Shown here: positions 49,847-59,272 of the stretch, piece by piece
Position numbering within the stretch: position 1 is the stretch's first letter
Layout of the letters: the number at the start of each line of letters is the position of its first letter
Assembly (NCBI RefSeq): GCF_017301735.1
Contig: NZ_CP071090.1
Span: forward strand, 7,802,001 to 7,866,000
Reading direction: 5' to 3'
Source: Pyxidicoccus parkwaysis
GTDB lineage: Bacteria; Myxococcota; Myxococcia; Myxococcales; Myxococcaceae
Length of the DNA: 64,000 bases
Notes under the pieces: model-generated
What the model was told of the DNA's origin: nothing
The model's input: the letters and a program-made list of their open reading frames with translations, nothing else
The model's database searches: none
Position numbers and translations under genes: made by a program

Positions 49847-51604
49847 TTACGGCGCGGGCATCCAGGCCAGACCCAGGTTCCTGGCGCTGCCCGAGTTCAC
49901 GTCCTGGATATCGCTGCCGTCGGCCAGCTTGGAGCTCCGGATCGCTTGACCCAGCCAATCCGCCCAATACAGCCGCCCGGCCGTGACATCGACGGCAATC
50001 CCGTGCACCGTGGTCTGGTTGGTCACCAGGGGGGTGATGTTGGAGCCGTCCAGGTTGGCGACATAGATACTGTTGCCACGGGTCGAGTAGTAGACCTTGC
50101 CGCCGCTCGAGTCGACCGCCAGGCCCACGCCCTGGCCGCCCACGTTTGAAGCGACAGTCTCCAGGTGGGTACCATCAAGATTGAATCGTAGGAGCTTGGT
50201 GTTGTTGTAGGTAATGACATACACCTTGCCGTTCGGAACATCGCATGCGATGGCAGACGGGCTGTCGATGCCGCCGACGACCTGCGTTGGATTGCTGCCG
50301 TCCAGCTCGGCGCGCATGATCCGACTTCCGTTGAAATCAGACCAGTACAGCTTGCGGTTCGTCGAATCGACAGCCAGCCCGCTGGGGAAGCCTCCGTTCG
50401 CCACGATATCGACCGGGTTCTCCCCATCACTGTCCGCTCGAACGATGGCGCTGCTGCGCGAGTAGAAGAGGGTACGGGTTACCGGGTCGGTTGCGACGGC
50501 AGAGGTCCCGCCGAGGCCGGTCTCGAGCTCCATGGCATTCTTGCCGTTCACGTCAGCCCTCCACAGCGAGCCGGCGGCAGTCGTCCAGTAGAGGCTCGCA
50601 AGCCCGGTGACGTCGACCGTGAAGGTGGTGGAGTTGATAGCGGCGCCGTCACTCACCGAGAGGGTGATGGTGGTCGAGCCGCTGGCGCTGGCGACGGGAA
50701 CCACCTTGAGGGTGCGGTTGGTGCCGGAGCCGCCGAGGACGAGGTTGCTGGGGTCGTTGGGCACCAGGGCGGTATTGGAGGACGTGGCGGTGACCGTGAG
50801 GCTGTCGGCGGCGGTCTCCATGTCGCGCACGGAGAAGGCCAGGTCGCCGGTCGCGCTGCCAGCAGTGATGCTCTGGTTGGCCACTGGAGAAATGGTGGGG
50901 ACGTCGTTCACCGCGGTGACGTCGACCGTGAAGGTGGTGGAGGTGATGGCGGAGCCATCGCTCACCGCGAGGGTGATGGTGGTGGAGCCGCTGGCGTTGG
51001 CGGCGGGAACCACCTTGAGGGTGCGGCTGGAGCCGGAGCCTCCGAAGACGAGGTTCGCGGGGGCGTGCGGCACCAGGGCGGTGTTGGAGGACGTGGCGGT
51101 GACCTTGAGGCTTTCGACGGCGGTCTCCACGTCGCCCACGGTGAAGGACAGGTCGCCGGTCGAGCCGCCCTCGGCGAGGGTCTGGTTGGCCACCGAGGAG
51201 ATCGTGGGCGTGTCATTCACCGGGGTGATGGTGAGGGTCACCGTGGCCTGCGCGCTCTGGCCCTTGCGGTTGGTGACACGATAGATGAGCGCATCTTCGC
51301 CGTTGTAGTCGTCGCCGGGGGTGTAGGTGATGGAGCCATTGGCGCGGAGCTCACTCAACGTGCCGTGGTCCGGTGCGTCGACGATGGTGAAGGTAAGTGG
51401 CCCATTACCGGTGGCCGGCAGCCACACCTCGAGGGGCGTGTCTTCCACCGTCTCACGTGTAACGTCGCGGGCCACCGGCGGTACGTCGGGCGCCGGCTCA
51501 TTGTCGCGACAAGCGGTGAGGGTGATGGCGGCCAGTCCAAGCACCAATCCCATACGCAATGCGGTGGCTGGCGCTGTGAGCCATTTTGAAAGCAGATATG
51601 ACAT
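49847..51604 (-). CDS. Lipoprotein with two cadherin/Ig-like repeats and a YWTD-type beta-propeller
   Basis: A 585-aa lipoprotein from ATG 51604, signal ending ITLTAC. A first Ig-like domain (VEVWLPATGNGPLTFTIVD... GDDYNGEDALIY) precedes two near-identical 103-residue Ig-like units (TISSVANQTLAEGGSTGDL / TISPVANQSITAGSATGDL). A six-bladed YWTD-like propeller (LYWTTAAGSLWRADVNG, KLYWSDFNGSRIMRAELDG, RLYWADWLGQAIRSS) completes the chain. Such propellers resemble LDL-receptor repeats and bind proteins or surfaces. Possibly a cell-surface adhesin; function unknown. A longer frame to 51688 adds no conserved sequence. Confidence 0.88.
   Translation of the reverse strand: MSYLLSKWLTAPATALRMGLVLGLAAITLTACRDNEPAPDVPPVARDVTRETVEDTPLEVWLPATGNGPLTFTIVDAPDHGTLSELRANGSITYTPGDDYNGEDALIYRVTNRKGQSAQATVTLTITPVNDTPTISSVANQTLAEGGSTGDLSFTVGDVETAVESLKVTATSSNTALVPHAPANLVFGGSGSSRTLKVVPAANASGSTTITLAVSDGSAITSTTFTVDVTAVNDVPTISPVANQSITAGSATGDLAFSVRDMETAADSLTVTATSSNTALVPNDPSNLVLGGSGTNRTLKVVPVASASGSTTITLSVSDGAAINSTTFTVDVTGLASLYWTTAAGSLWRADVNGKNAMELETGLGGTSAVATDPVTRTLFYSRSSAIVRADSDGENPVDIVANGGFPSGLAVDSTNRKLYWSDFNGSRIMRAELDGSNPTQVVGGIDSPSAIACDVPNGKVYVITYNNTKLLRFNLDGTHLETVASNVGGQGVGLAVDSSGGKVYYSTRGNSIYVANLDGSNITPLVTNQTTVHGIAVDVTAGRLYWADWLGQAIRSSKLADGSDIQDVNSGSARNLGLAWMPAP
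50609..51226 (-). repeat. Two tandem 309-bp Ig-domain repeats
   Basis: Units 50609-50917 and 50918-51226 start with the same GACGTCGACCGTGAAGG and run at high identity for 309 bp (103 codons). Recent in-frame duplication inside the lipoprotein gene. Confidence 0.85.
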
Positions 51605-51851
51605 GAACTTCCTCGTGGGAGCCCCAACATGGGCGCTGTAGACAATGGAGCGCCGGGCTGTGGGCTCGATGAAACTTTCAGAAACCAAGAAATGAGCTGG
51701 ATGGGTTTTTCATGCGAAGTGACTCTCGGCTCATGCTGGGGAAACGCCCAGACGGGCAGCAACCAGCGCAGGGACCGGGTCACGTCAGCGCTGTCACCTC
51801 TACTCCGGGTGCCAGCGCATGGGTATTGGACCTAGTGCTTACAGCGCGGGC

Positions 51852-52466
51852 TCAGCGCAGGCCCAGCCGGTCCACGAACCGCACCAGCTCCGCCACCGAG
51901 TCCACGTCCAGCTTTTCGATGACGCGGGCGCGGTGCACCTTGATGGTCTTCTCGGTGGTGCCCAGCCGCTGCGCGACTTCCTTGTTGGTCAGCCCCTGGG
52001 CCACCAGCACACAAACCTCACGTTCGCGGGAAGTGAGAACGGCATGACGGGCATGCAGCTCGGCGGTCTCGGCGCGGCCGGCGCGGGCCGCCGCGTCCTT
52101 GAGCAGGGCCTGGGAGATGGCGCCCAGCAGTTGTTGCTCGTCAAAGGGCTTGAGGAGGAAGTCCACGGCGCCGGCCTTCATGGCCCTGACGCTGGCCGGC
52201 ACATCTCCGTGGCCGGAGATGAAGATGACGGGCAGGTGGCAGCCCTTGGACTCCATGGCCTGCTGCAGCTCCAGCCCGTTCAGCCCCGGCATCCGCAGGT
52301 CCAATACGGCGCAGCCCGGCGTGTCCCCGGACAGCTGTGCGAGGAACTCGGAGGGCGAGGCGAAGGGCTTTGTCGCATGACCGGCGGCCCGCAGCAGCCG
52401 CCCCAGCCCCCGCAGCACGGACTCATCGTCGTCCACGAGGAAGATGGTGGCGGGGGCTTGTCTCAT
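51852..52466 (-). CDS. FixJ/NarL-type response regulator
   Basis: A 204-aa regulator from ATG 52466 with a receiver domain (acidic FLVDDDE, phospho-Asp D56 in VLDLRMPG, LLKPFDE Lys) and a LuxR/FixJ DNA-binding domain (LTSREREVCVLVAQGLTNKEVAQRLGTTEKTIKVHR). Its start overlaps the kinase stop (ATGA, 52463-52466), so the pair is translationally coupled. Targets unknown. The longer frame to 52502 lies in the kinase gene. Confidence 0.95.
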   Translation of the reverse strand: MRQAPATIFLVDDDESVLRGLGRLLRAAGHATKPFASPSEFLAQLSGDTPGCAVLDLRMPGLNGLELQQAMESKGCHLPVIFISGHGDVPASVRAMKAGAVDFLLKPFDEQQLLGAISQALLKDAAARAGRAETAELHARHAVLTSREREVCVLVAQGLTNKEVAQRLGTTEKTIKVHRARVIEKLDVDSVAELVRFVDRLGLR

Positions 52467-54382
52467 GGCGAGGATTCCGTGTGCGCCGCGGGAAGCACGC
52501 ACCGTAACAGAGCCCCCTGTCCTGGAGGGCTCTCGGCTTGCAAGCGGCCGCCGTGCGCCTCGACGATGGAGCGGCTGATGGACAGCCCCATGCCCAGCCC
52601 GTGCTCCTTGGTGGAGTAGAAGGGCTCGAAGATGAGGGCCAGCCGCGACGGCTCGATTCCTCCTCCCGAGTCCTGCACGCTCAGCTCCACCTGTCCTGGG
52701 ACTGACGAGGCGGTGCGGACGCGCAGCTGGCGCTGGCCCGCGGGGACATCGGCCATGGCATCCATGGCGTTCATGAGCAGGTTGAGCACCACCTGCTGGA
52801 GCTGGATTCCGTCTCCCTGGACGGCGGGCAGCGACGGGGCGAGCGCCAGCCGCAGGTCCGCGCCGCGCAGGTTCATGTCGTTGGCCAGCAGGCGCGCCAC
52901 CTCGCGCACCAGGTCATTGAGGGAGTGGAGCTCCTGCCGGGGCTCCCCCCACTTGAGCAGCGCGCGCATGCGGTGGATGACTTCACCCGCGCGCTTGTCG
53001 TCGGAGATGATGTCCCCGAGGGCCTCGCGCACCTCGTCCAGCTCCGCGGGGGTGGCGTTCAGCAGGCGGCGAGCGGCCTGGGCGTTGCTGAGGATGGCGG
53101 CCAGGGGCTGGTTGAGCTCGTGAGCCAGTGAGGCGGCCAGCTCGCCCAGGGCGGCCACCCGGCTCACGTGGGCCAGCTGGTCCAGGGTTCGACGCGCCTC
53201 CAGCTCCGCGAGCTTCTCCAGACGTTGGCGCTCGAGCACCTCGGCCTGGGCACGCATGCGGCGGCGACGCTCCACCACGAGCCCCCCGGCCAGCAACGCC
53301 TGCAGACCGCTGATGGTCAGGGCCCCCAGGACCCACCAGCGGTAGCGCTCCCAGAGCGTGGGCTCGTCGAAGGCGAGCCGCACCCCGGGAGGCACCCGCT
53401 CTCGGGGGATGTCCCAGCGCCGCAGCGCACGGGCATCGACCGTCTGCGTGTCCACGGAGGCCGCCTTCAGGGGCGCGAGGAATTCCTCCTGCGCTCCGCT
53501 CAACACGCGGGAGGTGAGCATGCCCAGCTGTTGGCCCACGGCCTCGTAGCTGACGAGCGCTCCGCCGACGAACCCAAGACCCAGGACCGTCTCATGGAGG
53601 GTGAAGCAGGGCCGGTTGCTGGCGGAGAGCAACATGCGTGCGATCTCGCGCCCCACGAAGGGTCTCCCGCTGGGGTCGGTCATGAAGGTGAAGGCGAGGA
53701 CGGTGGTGTCGTCCGGCAGGGTCCTCGCGCGCTGGAGCAGCTCCGCCAGCGGCAGGTTGCTCAGGTCGATGAGCTCCAGCCCCCGCTGCGCCAGCAACGG
53801 TTGCAGCTCTCGCACCATCTGCTCCTGCCGAGCGCGCTCCCAGGGACTGGAGCCGGTGATGAGCGCCAGCCTCCGTGTGCCGGGCAGCAACCGCAGGGCC
53901 AGCTCCGCGGTGGCCCGCATGTCGTAATGCAGCCAGAGGCCGGCCACCCGCTCCGGGCGAGGCTGATTCTCCCAGAGCCGCGCGTCCTCGGAGAGGACGA
54001 CCATCGGGATGTCCGGCCACAGCTCCCGGCGCAGCTGCAGGGCCACCTGGATGGCGTCGGAGCGGAAGGCGATGAGGGCATCCGGCCGGCGCTCCCGGTA
54101 CTTGGCCAGATACCAGGTGTGCAGGGCGTGTGTGTAGGAAGGCCCGCGGGCCCAGCCCAGGTCCAGGCTCTCGACATCCAGGGTGATGGGGCCGCCCTGG
54201 GCCTCCCACAAGGAGGAGCGGAGACTGGCGACGAGCATCGCCATGGCGGGCAGCGCCGTATCCTCGGGAATGAGCAGGAGCACGGACTTTCCAGCCGGAC
54301 GCGCCTCCTGCGCCACCGCCTGGGGGGACAGCAGCGAGAGGAGGCAGAAGACGAAGACGATGCGCCAGGACATGGTGGACAC
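52463..54382 (-). CDS. Sensor histidine kinase with ABC-type substrate-binding periplasmic domain
   Basis: A 639-aa membrane kinase: N-terminal signal/TM segment (about 5-24), a periplasmic region of about 300 residues resembling an ABC substrate-binding fold (KSVLLLIPEDTALPAM, DALIAFRSDAIQVAL, WPDIPMVVLSEDA), TM helix (about 350-370, WWVLGALTISGLQALLAGG), HisKA with LAHELNQPLAAIL, and a FixL-type HATPase (NLLMNAMDAM, GGGIEPS, GLGMGLSISRSIVEAHGG). It should sense a small ligand outside the cell membrane and phosphorylate the FixJ-like partner encoded immediately downstream. Confidence 0.93.
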   Translation of the reverse strand: MSTMSWRIVFVFCLLSLLSPQAVAQEARPAGKSVLLLIPEDTALPAMAMLVASLRSSLWEAQGGPITLDVESLDLGWARGPSYTHALHTWYLAKYRERRPDALIAFRSDAIQVALQLRRELWPDIPMVVLSEDARLWENQPRPERVAGLWLHYDMRATAELALRLLPGTRRLALITGSSPWERARQEQMVRELQPLLAQRGLELIDLSNLPLAELLQRARTLPDDTTVLAFTFMTDPSGRPFVGREIARMLLSASNRPCFTLHETVLGLGFVGGALVSYEAVGQQLGMLTSRVLSGAQEEFLAPLKAASVDTQTVDARALRRWDIPRERVPPGVRLAFDEPTLWERYRWWVLGALTISGLQALLAGGLVVERRRRMRAQAEVLERQRLEKLAELEARRTLDQLAHVSRVAALGELAASLAHELNQPLAAILSNAQAARRLLNATPAELDEVREALGDIISDDKRAGEVIHRMRALLKWGEPRQELHSLNDLVREVARLLANDMNLRGADLRLALAPSLPAVQGDGIQLQQVVLNLLMNAMDAMADVPAGQRQLRVRTASSVPGQVELSVQDSGGGIEPSRLALIFEPFYSTKEHGLGMGLSISRSIVEAHGGRLQAESPPGQGALLRCVLPAAHTESSP

Positions 54383-54564
54383 GTTGAACGGAGGAACTCG
54401 CCGTGCCCCTCTTCGAGCGCGCGGTTTGACCGAGGAGCCTACCCAGATTCCGGTCGCGGCAGCGTGCCTGCATCCCAGCCTCCACGTCTGTCCCTGTCAG
54501 TTCGAGAAGGCCGCCGCCCTGGAGCCGGAATCCCCCTGGGCGGCGCTGTGAGGCCTCCGCCGCC

Positions 54565-55464
54565 TCAGGGCTGCATCGTTCTGACGAAGTCGATGAACGC
54601 ACGCAGTGGCGTCGGGAGGTGGTGACGGCCGGGGTAGTAGAGAAACGGCCCAGGGAAGCTCGGCCACCATGATTCGAGCACGGGTTCGAGCTCGCCCCGG
54701 TCGATGAAGGGACGAAGCCAATCCTCGAAGTCGTAGATGATTCCGGTGCCAGCCACGGCTGCATCCACTGCGAGGTCGGTGGTCGTGCCAAGGCCGACAA
54801 TCAGCGGGCCCTTCGGATCGACGCTGAGCGTCTCTCCGTCGCATTCGAACTCCCACGCATGCAGCGGGCCACTCGTAAACCGCCCTCCCAGGCAATCATG
54901 GTCCAGCAGCTCGCGCGGATGATTGGGACGTCCACGACGGGCGAGGTACGCGGGCGAGGCGGCCGCCGCGAATCGCTGGACGCGAGGACCGATTGGAATC
55001 GCCACCATGTCCTGCGCGAGCCGCTCTCCGTAGCGGATGCCAGCGTCATAGCCCTCGGCCACCACGTCGACGAGGCGCTCCTCGGCAATCACCTCCAGAC
55101 AGATGTCGGGGTACTTCGCGAGGAACGGCGGCACGATGCGCGGCAGCACGAGCCGCGCTGCCGCGATGGGTACGTTGAGCCGCAGGCGTCCCGCGGGTCG
55201 GTCGCGAAAGTCGTTGACCACGTCCAGCGCCGAGCGCACCTCGCTGAGCGCAGGCGTGAGCCGCTCGAGCAGCCGAGCCCCTGCGTCCGTCAGCGTCACA
55301 CTGCGCGTGGTTCGATGGAGCAACCGAACGCCGAGCCGGGCTTCCAGCCGACGGACAGCGTCACCCATGCGCGAAGCGCTGCTGCCCGCCACGCGAGCAG
55401 CGCTGCGGAATCCGCCCTCGCGAGCGACCGTCAAGAATGCCGTGAGATCAGCGAGCTCATCCAT
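54565..55464 (-). CDS. LysR-family transcriptional regulator
   Basis: A 299-aa regulator. N-terminal winged HTH (LTAFLTVAREGGFRSAARVAGSSASRMGDAVRRLEARLGVRLLHRTTRSVTLTDAG) and a LysR substrate domain (RLRLNVPIAAARLVLPRIVPPFLAKYPDI, AVAGTGIIYDFEDWLRPFI). Starts at ATG 55464 (MDELADL). Divergent from the aldo/keto reductase; 105 nt separate them, so it probably controls that gene and itself. The family effector for this type is often a small aromatic or quinone; not known here. Confidence 0.94.
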   Translation of the reverse strand: MDELADLTAFLTVAREGGFRSAARVAGSSASRMGDAVRRLEARLGVRLLHRTTRSVTLTDAGARLLERLTPALSEVRSALDVVNDFRDRPAGRLRLNVPIAAARLVLPRIVPPFLAKYPDICLEVIAEERLVDVVAEGYDAGIRYGERLAQDMVAIPIGPRVQRFAAAASPAYLARRGRPNHPRELLDHDCLGGRFTSGPLHAWEFECDGETLSVDPKGPLIVGLGTTTDLAVDAAVAGTGIIYDFEDWLRPFIDRGELEPVLESWWPSFPGPFLYYPGRHHLPTPLRAFIDFVRTMQP

Positions 55465-55468
55465 CACT

Positions 55469-55484
55469 GTGCGGATTTTCGCAC
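55469..55484. promoter_or_regulatory. Inverted repeat in the LysR/AKR divergent region
   Basis: Perfect 5-bp arms GTGCG (55469-55473) and CGCAC (55480-55484) with a 6-nt AT-rich spacer. Placed between the two divergent genes, close to the LysR start. It is a candidate operator. T-N11-A style spacing is near it but not exact. Confidence 0.4.
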
Positions 55485-55569
55485 GGCCTGTGCAGGCTGC
55501 CACCAGTACTCGTGCAGTGCTCCCTTGCGTAGAGGAGTGGGCAACCTCGCTCAACAAAGGAGCTTCGCC

Positions 55570-56451
55570 GTGCCCCACAGCCACATCCCAGGAAGCTATC
55601 GCATCGGCACGCACACCGTTCGCCGCGTGGGTTACGGCGCAATGCAGCTCACCGGCCCCGGCGTCTTCGGTCCGCCCAGGGACCGCAAGGCGGCCATCGC
55701 TGTGCTGCAAGAGGCCATCGCCCAGGGCGTCGACCATCTCGACACCAGTGACATCTACGGTCCCCATGTGACGAACCAGCTCATCCGTGAGGCGCTGCAC
55801 CCGTATCGCGACGGTCTGCTCATCGCCACGAAGGTCGGCGCGGTGCGCGGTCCCAACGGTTCGTGGGAGCCTGCATTCTCCACCGCTGACCTCGAGCGCG
55901 CGGTCCACGACAACCTGCGCAACCTCGGGCTCGAGGTGCTCGATGTCGTGAACTTCCGTGCGATGTTCAGTGCCGAGGGCCCGGCTGAAGGCTCAATCGA
56001 AGCGCCGCTCACCGCGCTCGCGGAGCTTCAGCAGCGCGGCCTCATCCGCCACATCGGCTTGAGCAACGTCACGCCGACGCAGGTCGCCGAGGGTCGCAAG
56101 CTCGCCGAGATTGTCTGCGTGCAGAACCACTACAACCTGACGCACCGACGTGACGACGCCCTGCTCGACCAGCTCGCCGCCAGCGGTACGGCCTACGTGC
56201 CGTACTTCCCGCTCGGCGGGTTCACGCCGCTGCAGTCGAGCGCGCTGAACGACGTGGCCGCGCGGCTGGGCGCGACACCGATGCAGGTTGCGCTGGCCTG
56301 GCTCCTGCACCGGTCCCCCAACGTGCTCCTCATCCCGGGCACGTCGTCAATCACTCACCTCAAGGAGAACCTCGCAAGTGCCGCGCTCACCCTGAGCGCA
56401 GAGGACATGGACATCTTGAACCGTCTTGGTACGTCGCCGCTATCGGAATGA
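55570..56451 (+). CDS. Aldo/keto reductase
   Basis: A 293-aa NADP-dependent AKR. GTG 55570 has AAGGAG 7 nt upstream. It has the TIM-barrel pattern with the D-x4-Y pair (DTSDIYG), K (IATKVG), and the coenzyme end LLIPGTSSITHLKENLASA. Reduces carbonyl compounds; substrate unknown. Divergent from the LysR gene, its likely regulator. Confidence 0.93.
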   Translation: MPHSHIPGSYRIGTHTVRRVGYGAMQLTGPGVFGPPRDRKAAIAVLQEAIAQGVDHLDTSDIYGPHVTNQLIREALHPYRDGLLIATKVGAVRGPNGSWEPAFSTADLERAVHDNLRNLGLEVLDVVNFRAMFSAEGPAEGSIEAPLTALAELQQRGLIRHIGLSNVTPTQVAEGRKLAEIVCVQNHYNLTHRRDDALLDQLAASGTAYVPYFPLGGFTPLQSSALNDVAARLGATPMQVALAWLLHRSPNVLLIPGTSSITHLKENLASAALTLSAEDMDILNRLGTSPLSE

Positions 56452-56783
56452 GGGATTACTCGGACGCGGAAACCATCCACACGGTGCTCGACAATCTCAG
56501 TACCCTTGCATGGCAAGCAGGTCCTGACGAAATGGCGAAGGTCCGGAACGAGCAGCGACGCACGCACACGCCTGCTCCTCTGGCCGCGAACCCGCCACCT
56601 CAACCCGATAGGCGCTTCGGGCGCGAGCTCGCTCGATGGATGCTCTACGCCGAAAGAAATGCATTCACACACATCCATGGCCAGATGAATGGGTGGATTT
56701 TTCCGCTCCTGCTCCTTTCCAAGGAATCGGCGGCAAGGGTGGCTGAAATCCAAGCTGTGCCACTTATGGAAATAACCAGATGA
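56448..56783 (+). CDS. Doubtful small hypothetical ORF
   Basis: A 111-codon frame whose ATG overlaps the reductase stop (ATGA at 56448-56451). It contains no recognisable domain, and its third-position GC is lower than in real genes here. It spans the otherwise gene-free 56452-56847 interval, whose base composition is also lower. May be spurious. Confidence 0.25.
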   Translation: MRDYSDAETIHTVLDNLSTLAWQAGPDEMAKVRNEQRRTHTPAPLAANPPPQPDRRFGRELARWMLYAERNAFTHIHGQMNGWIFPLLLLSKESAARVAEIQAVPLMEITR

Positions 56784-56847
56784 CCACGCGGGTGACGTAT
56801 CCAACTTGTGGTCCCATTTACCCCATTTCCGAGATGAGCCAGCCCTG

Positions 56848-59157
56848 ATGACAAGACCTTGCTTCCAATCGATTCTGCTTCTCGGGTTCTTCTCCCTGAT
56901 GGCCTGCGACGCCCCACCGCTGCCAGACTCAGTGGCGCCAGTGACGAGCACACGGCAGGCCCTGGACACGCCAGCGAGCCGGGTGCTTGCCGAGCCGAAA
57001 TGGGTAGGTTTCCTCAAGATTCGCAGCAAGAGCAGCGGACAGTGGACGACCCCGACCACGGCCAATCGTCAGTGGAAGTCTACCTTCAACTACGTGGCGC
57101 CCGTCGAGGTGACCATGCTGAGCGAGTCCAACTTCGCCTTGGTCGAGCTCAAGCCAGGGACCTTCAACATCAACGTGGTGGACGACTCGACCTTTCAGGG
57201 CATGTCCGTGCTCACCTATGTCGCCAGGTGCCTGAGCGCGACGAGCTCTTCCTATTCCTTCATGAACTTCCCCACGGACAACTCCTATACGTTCCATCCC
57301 ACGCCATTCATCGGCGTCTATTGCGCGGGGTTCGCCACCCAGCCCGAGGGTAGAACTCCTGTCCAGGTGGGCTGGTACACCTACAATACCAACAGCTATT
57401 CGAGCCTCTTCACGTTCACGCCCCCCGCGCTCAACGAGCCCCTGCGCCTCCATGCGACGCGACACTTCACCACGGTGAACGGCGCGCTTGTCTCCAGCGT
57501 TCCAGAGCCCCTGCCCTATGGCTCCACGCCCGTGGAATGGGATTTCGAGTGGGACCTGCGTCCGGAAGAAACCGATGTCGACCTGGTCCTGAGCGCCGAG
57601 GACCACGACACCTGGCTGCCGAAGGCGACCATCCCTGGCTCGGGTCCCGTCTCCCTGACTGGGGAGCCATCGCAGATAGCGCCCGGCTCGACCATTGTGC
57701 TCAAGGCAGAAGTAATTCCCAGGGACCCGGCCTCCTCGACGGCGATGAAGCAGATGACCTTCAACCTGGTCTCCTCGGAGCTTCCGGGGATCGCCATGAA
57801 CTGGCAGACGTCCCAGCTGGCGGAGCCGCCGCTCTTCGAGGCGAATCCCGCCGACCTCAGGTTCGATTCCGACAAGAACACCAGCCGTGGTTTGGAATAC
57901 GTGAGCGAGACCACTGTCCAGACACCTGAGTCCACCGCACTCATGGAAGCCACGGCGGAGGTCTCCTCTTATGACTTCGGCGGCTTCGGGGAGGCTTTTG
58001 TGCTGGGTCTCTCCACGAATGATCGCTTCGTGATTTCCCGGCTGAAGGACCCATCGGTTCCACCCGGGTCCCTCCCGGCCATCATCGATGGTCGCCTGCT
58101 TCTTCCCAAGCGCGCGTCCGACTCAATCATCGCGGACTCGTGGAAGCAGAGCATGGGCACGACGCTCAAGAGCGACAACGATGATACCGAGAGCCTGCCC
58201 AGCCCCCTGGGAACTGGCGGCACGGGGCACCATGGGGATGGCCTGAGCCAGTTCGAGGAGTATCGGGGATTCGTCCTCAAGGGGGCCCATTTCCGCTCGG
58301 ACCCGACGGAAGTGGACTACTTCCTCAGGAACGAGACAGGCGCTGCGTTCGTTCCAGGCATCTCGCTGTTCTCCTCGCTTACGCACATCAAGGTCCATGA
58401 TGTGGGACCCTATGACTTCCCCTCCGTGAGCCGCATCATCAATGCCAACCATAGCGGAGGCGTGCACAACAACCTCCAGCGCGCCGTCATCATCAAGTCC
58501 GAGTTCAACAAGTATAGCAAGTCGACTGCGCATGGGATCGTGGGCACGCCCAAGGATGTTCTGTATATCGGGATAGCCACGACGACCCCACCGGCGGACC
58601 TCAAATTTGTCGTCGCCCATGAGCTTGCGCACTCGGCCAATGTTCCCCACCATGGAGAGGGAGGTATCATCGAGGCGAAATGGACACTCGATAACAGCAC
58701 CGGTACGGTGACGGAGTATCCCGACTCGCCGGCGGGCATGTCGTGCGGGCGCATCAACGCCATCCGCGGAACCCCAGATCCTCTCACGGACGAGCAGTAT
58801 GTCTTCATCGGCGGCCGGTGCCAGGAGAGCAACAAAAGCAGCGTCTTCAGCGGGGCACATGACTGCATCATGCGCACGCCCGCCAATGCCCACATCCCGA
58901 TGGAGGGAGGACACAGGCATGAACGTATCGTGATTACGGAGAGCTATGGCAACACGCTCTGCACCTCCTCGGATGGAACGGGCTTCAACAGCCCTCCGAA
59001 CTCACGATACGGCAGCGCGATGAATGGTCGAGGGGAATGTGCCCAGAAGGTCTGCGTGAATGATGGTCATGTGCACCCAACTCCCACGGCCATCGGGCTT
59101 TGCACCCCGTATCGTGAGGTCGCGAGCACCGTGACGTGTCCGCCTCCCACTCCCTGA
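56848..59157 (+). CDS. Metzincin-like zinc metalloprotease lipoprotein
   Basis: A 769-aa lipoprotein from ATG 56848 (signal ending SLMAC). A long N-terminal region with Ig-like segments leads to a protease region with H591-E-L-A-H595-S-A-N-V-P-H601, an extended HExxHxxNxxH zinc site in which Asn replaces the usual Gly. A conserved Met (PANAHIPMEGGHRHE) lies downstream and could be the Met-turn. The C-terminal Cys residues suggest disulfides. Probably a surface-attached or secreted endopeptidase of unknown target, suited to a predatory bacterium (inference). Its GC bias is lower than neighbours, suggesting recent acquisition. Confidence 0.8.
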   Translation: MTRPCFQSILLLGFFSLMACDAPPLPDSVAPVTSTRQALDTPASRVLAEPKWVGFLKIRSKSSGQWTTPTTANRQWKSTFNYVAPVEVTMLSESNFALVELKPGTFNINVVDDSTFQGMSVLTYVARCLSATSSSYSFMNFPTDNSYTFHPTPFIGVYCAGFATQPEGRTPVQVGWYTYNTNSYSSLFTFTPPALNEPLRLHATRHFTTVNGALVSSVPEPLPYGSTPVEWDFEWDLRPEETDVDLVLSAEDHDTWLPKATIPGSGPVSLTGEPSQIAPGSTIVLKAEVIPRDPASSTAMKQMTFNLVSSELPGIAMNWQTSQLAEPPLFEANPADLRFDSDKNTSRGLEYVSETTVQTPESTALMEATAEVSSYDFGGFGEAFVLGLSTNDRFVISRLKDPSVPPGSLPAIIDGRLLLPKRASDSIIADSWKQSMGTTLKSDNDDTESLPSPLGTGGTGHHGDGLSQFEEYRGFVLKGAHFRSDPTEVDYFLRNETGAAFVPGISLFSSLTHIKVHDVGPYDFPSVSRIINANHSGGVHNNLQRAVIIKSEFNKYSKSTAHGIVGTPKDVLYIGIATTTPPADLKFVVAHELAHSANVPHHGEGGIIEAKWTLDNSTGTVTEYPDSPAGMSCGRINAIRGTPDPLTDEQYVFIGGRCQESNKSSVFSGAHDCIMRTPANAHIPMEGGHRHERIVITESYGNTLCTSSDGTGFNSPPNSRYGSAMNGRGECAQKVCVNDGHVHPTPTAIGLCTPYREVASTVTCPPPTP

Positions 59158-59177
59158 GCTCGCGGCTGCCGTGAGTT

Positions 59178-59212
59178 GGGCTCGTCGCTCCAACACCCGG
59201 AGCGGCGAGCCC
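59178..59212 (+). terminator. Strong terminator hairpin after the metalloprotease gene
   Basis: 14-bp stem: GGGCTCGTCGCTCC (59178-59191), 7-nt loop, GGAGCGGCGAGCCC (59199-59212), with one G-U pair. 20 nt past the stop. T-rich tail is lacking, as often in GC-rich genomes. The minus-strand SDR gene ends at 59273, so it may serve both genes. Confidence 0.7.
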
Positions 59213-59272
59213 GCTCAGGCAGGGATGACGCCTGTTGACTACGGCACCACCTCCAGTCGAACTGAAACCTGT

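Noticed and set aside
54859..55569. N-terminal 237 residues of the long plus-strand frame before the aldo/keto reductase
   Set aside because: It lies antisense to the LysR gene; the conserved AKR sequence starts at GTG 55570 with its own ribosome site.
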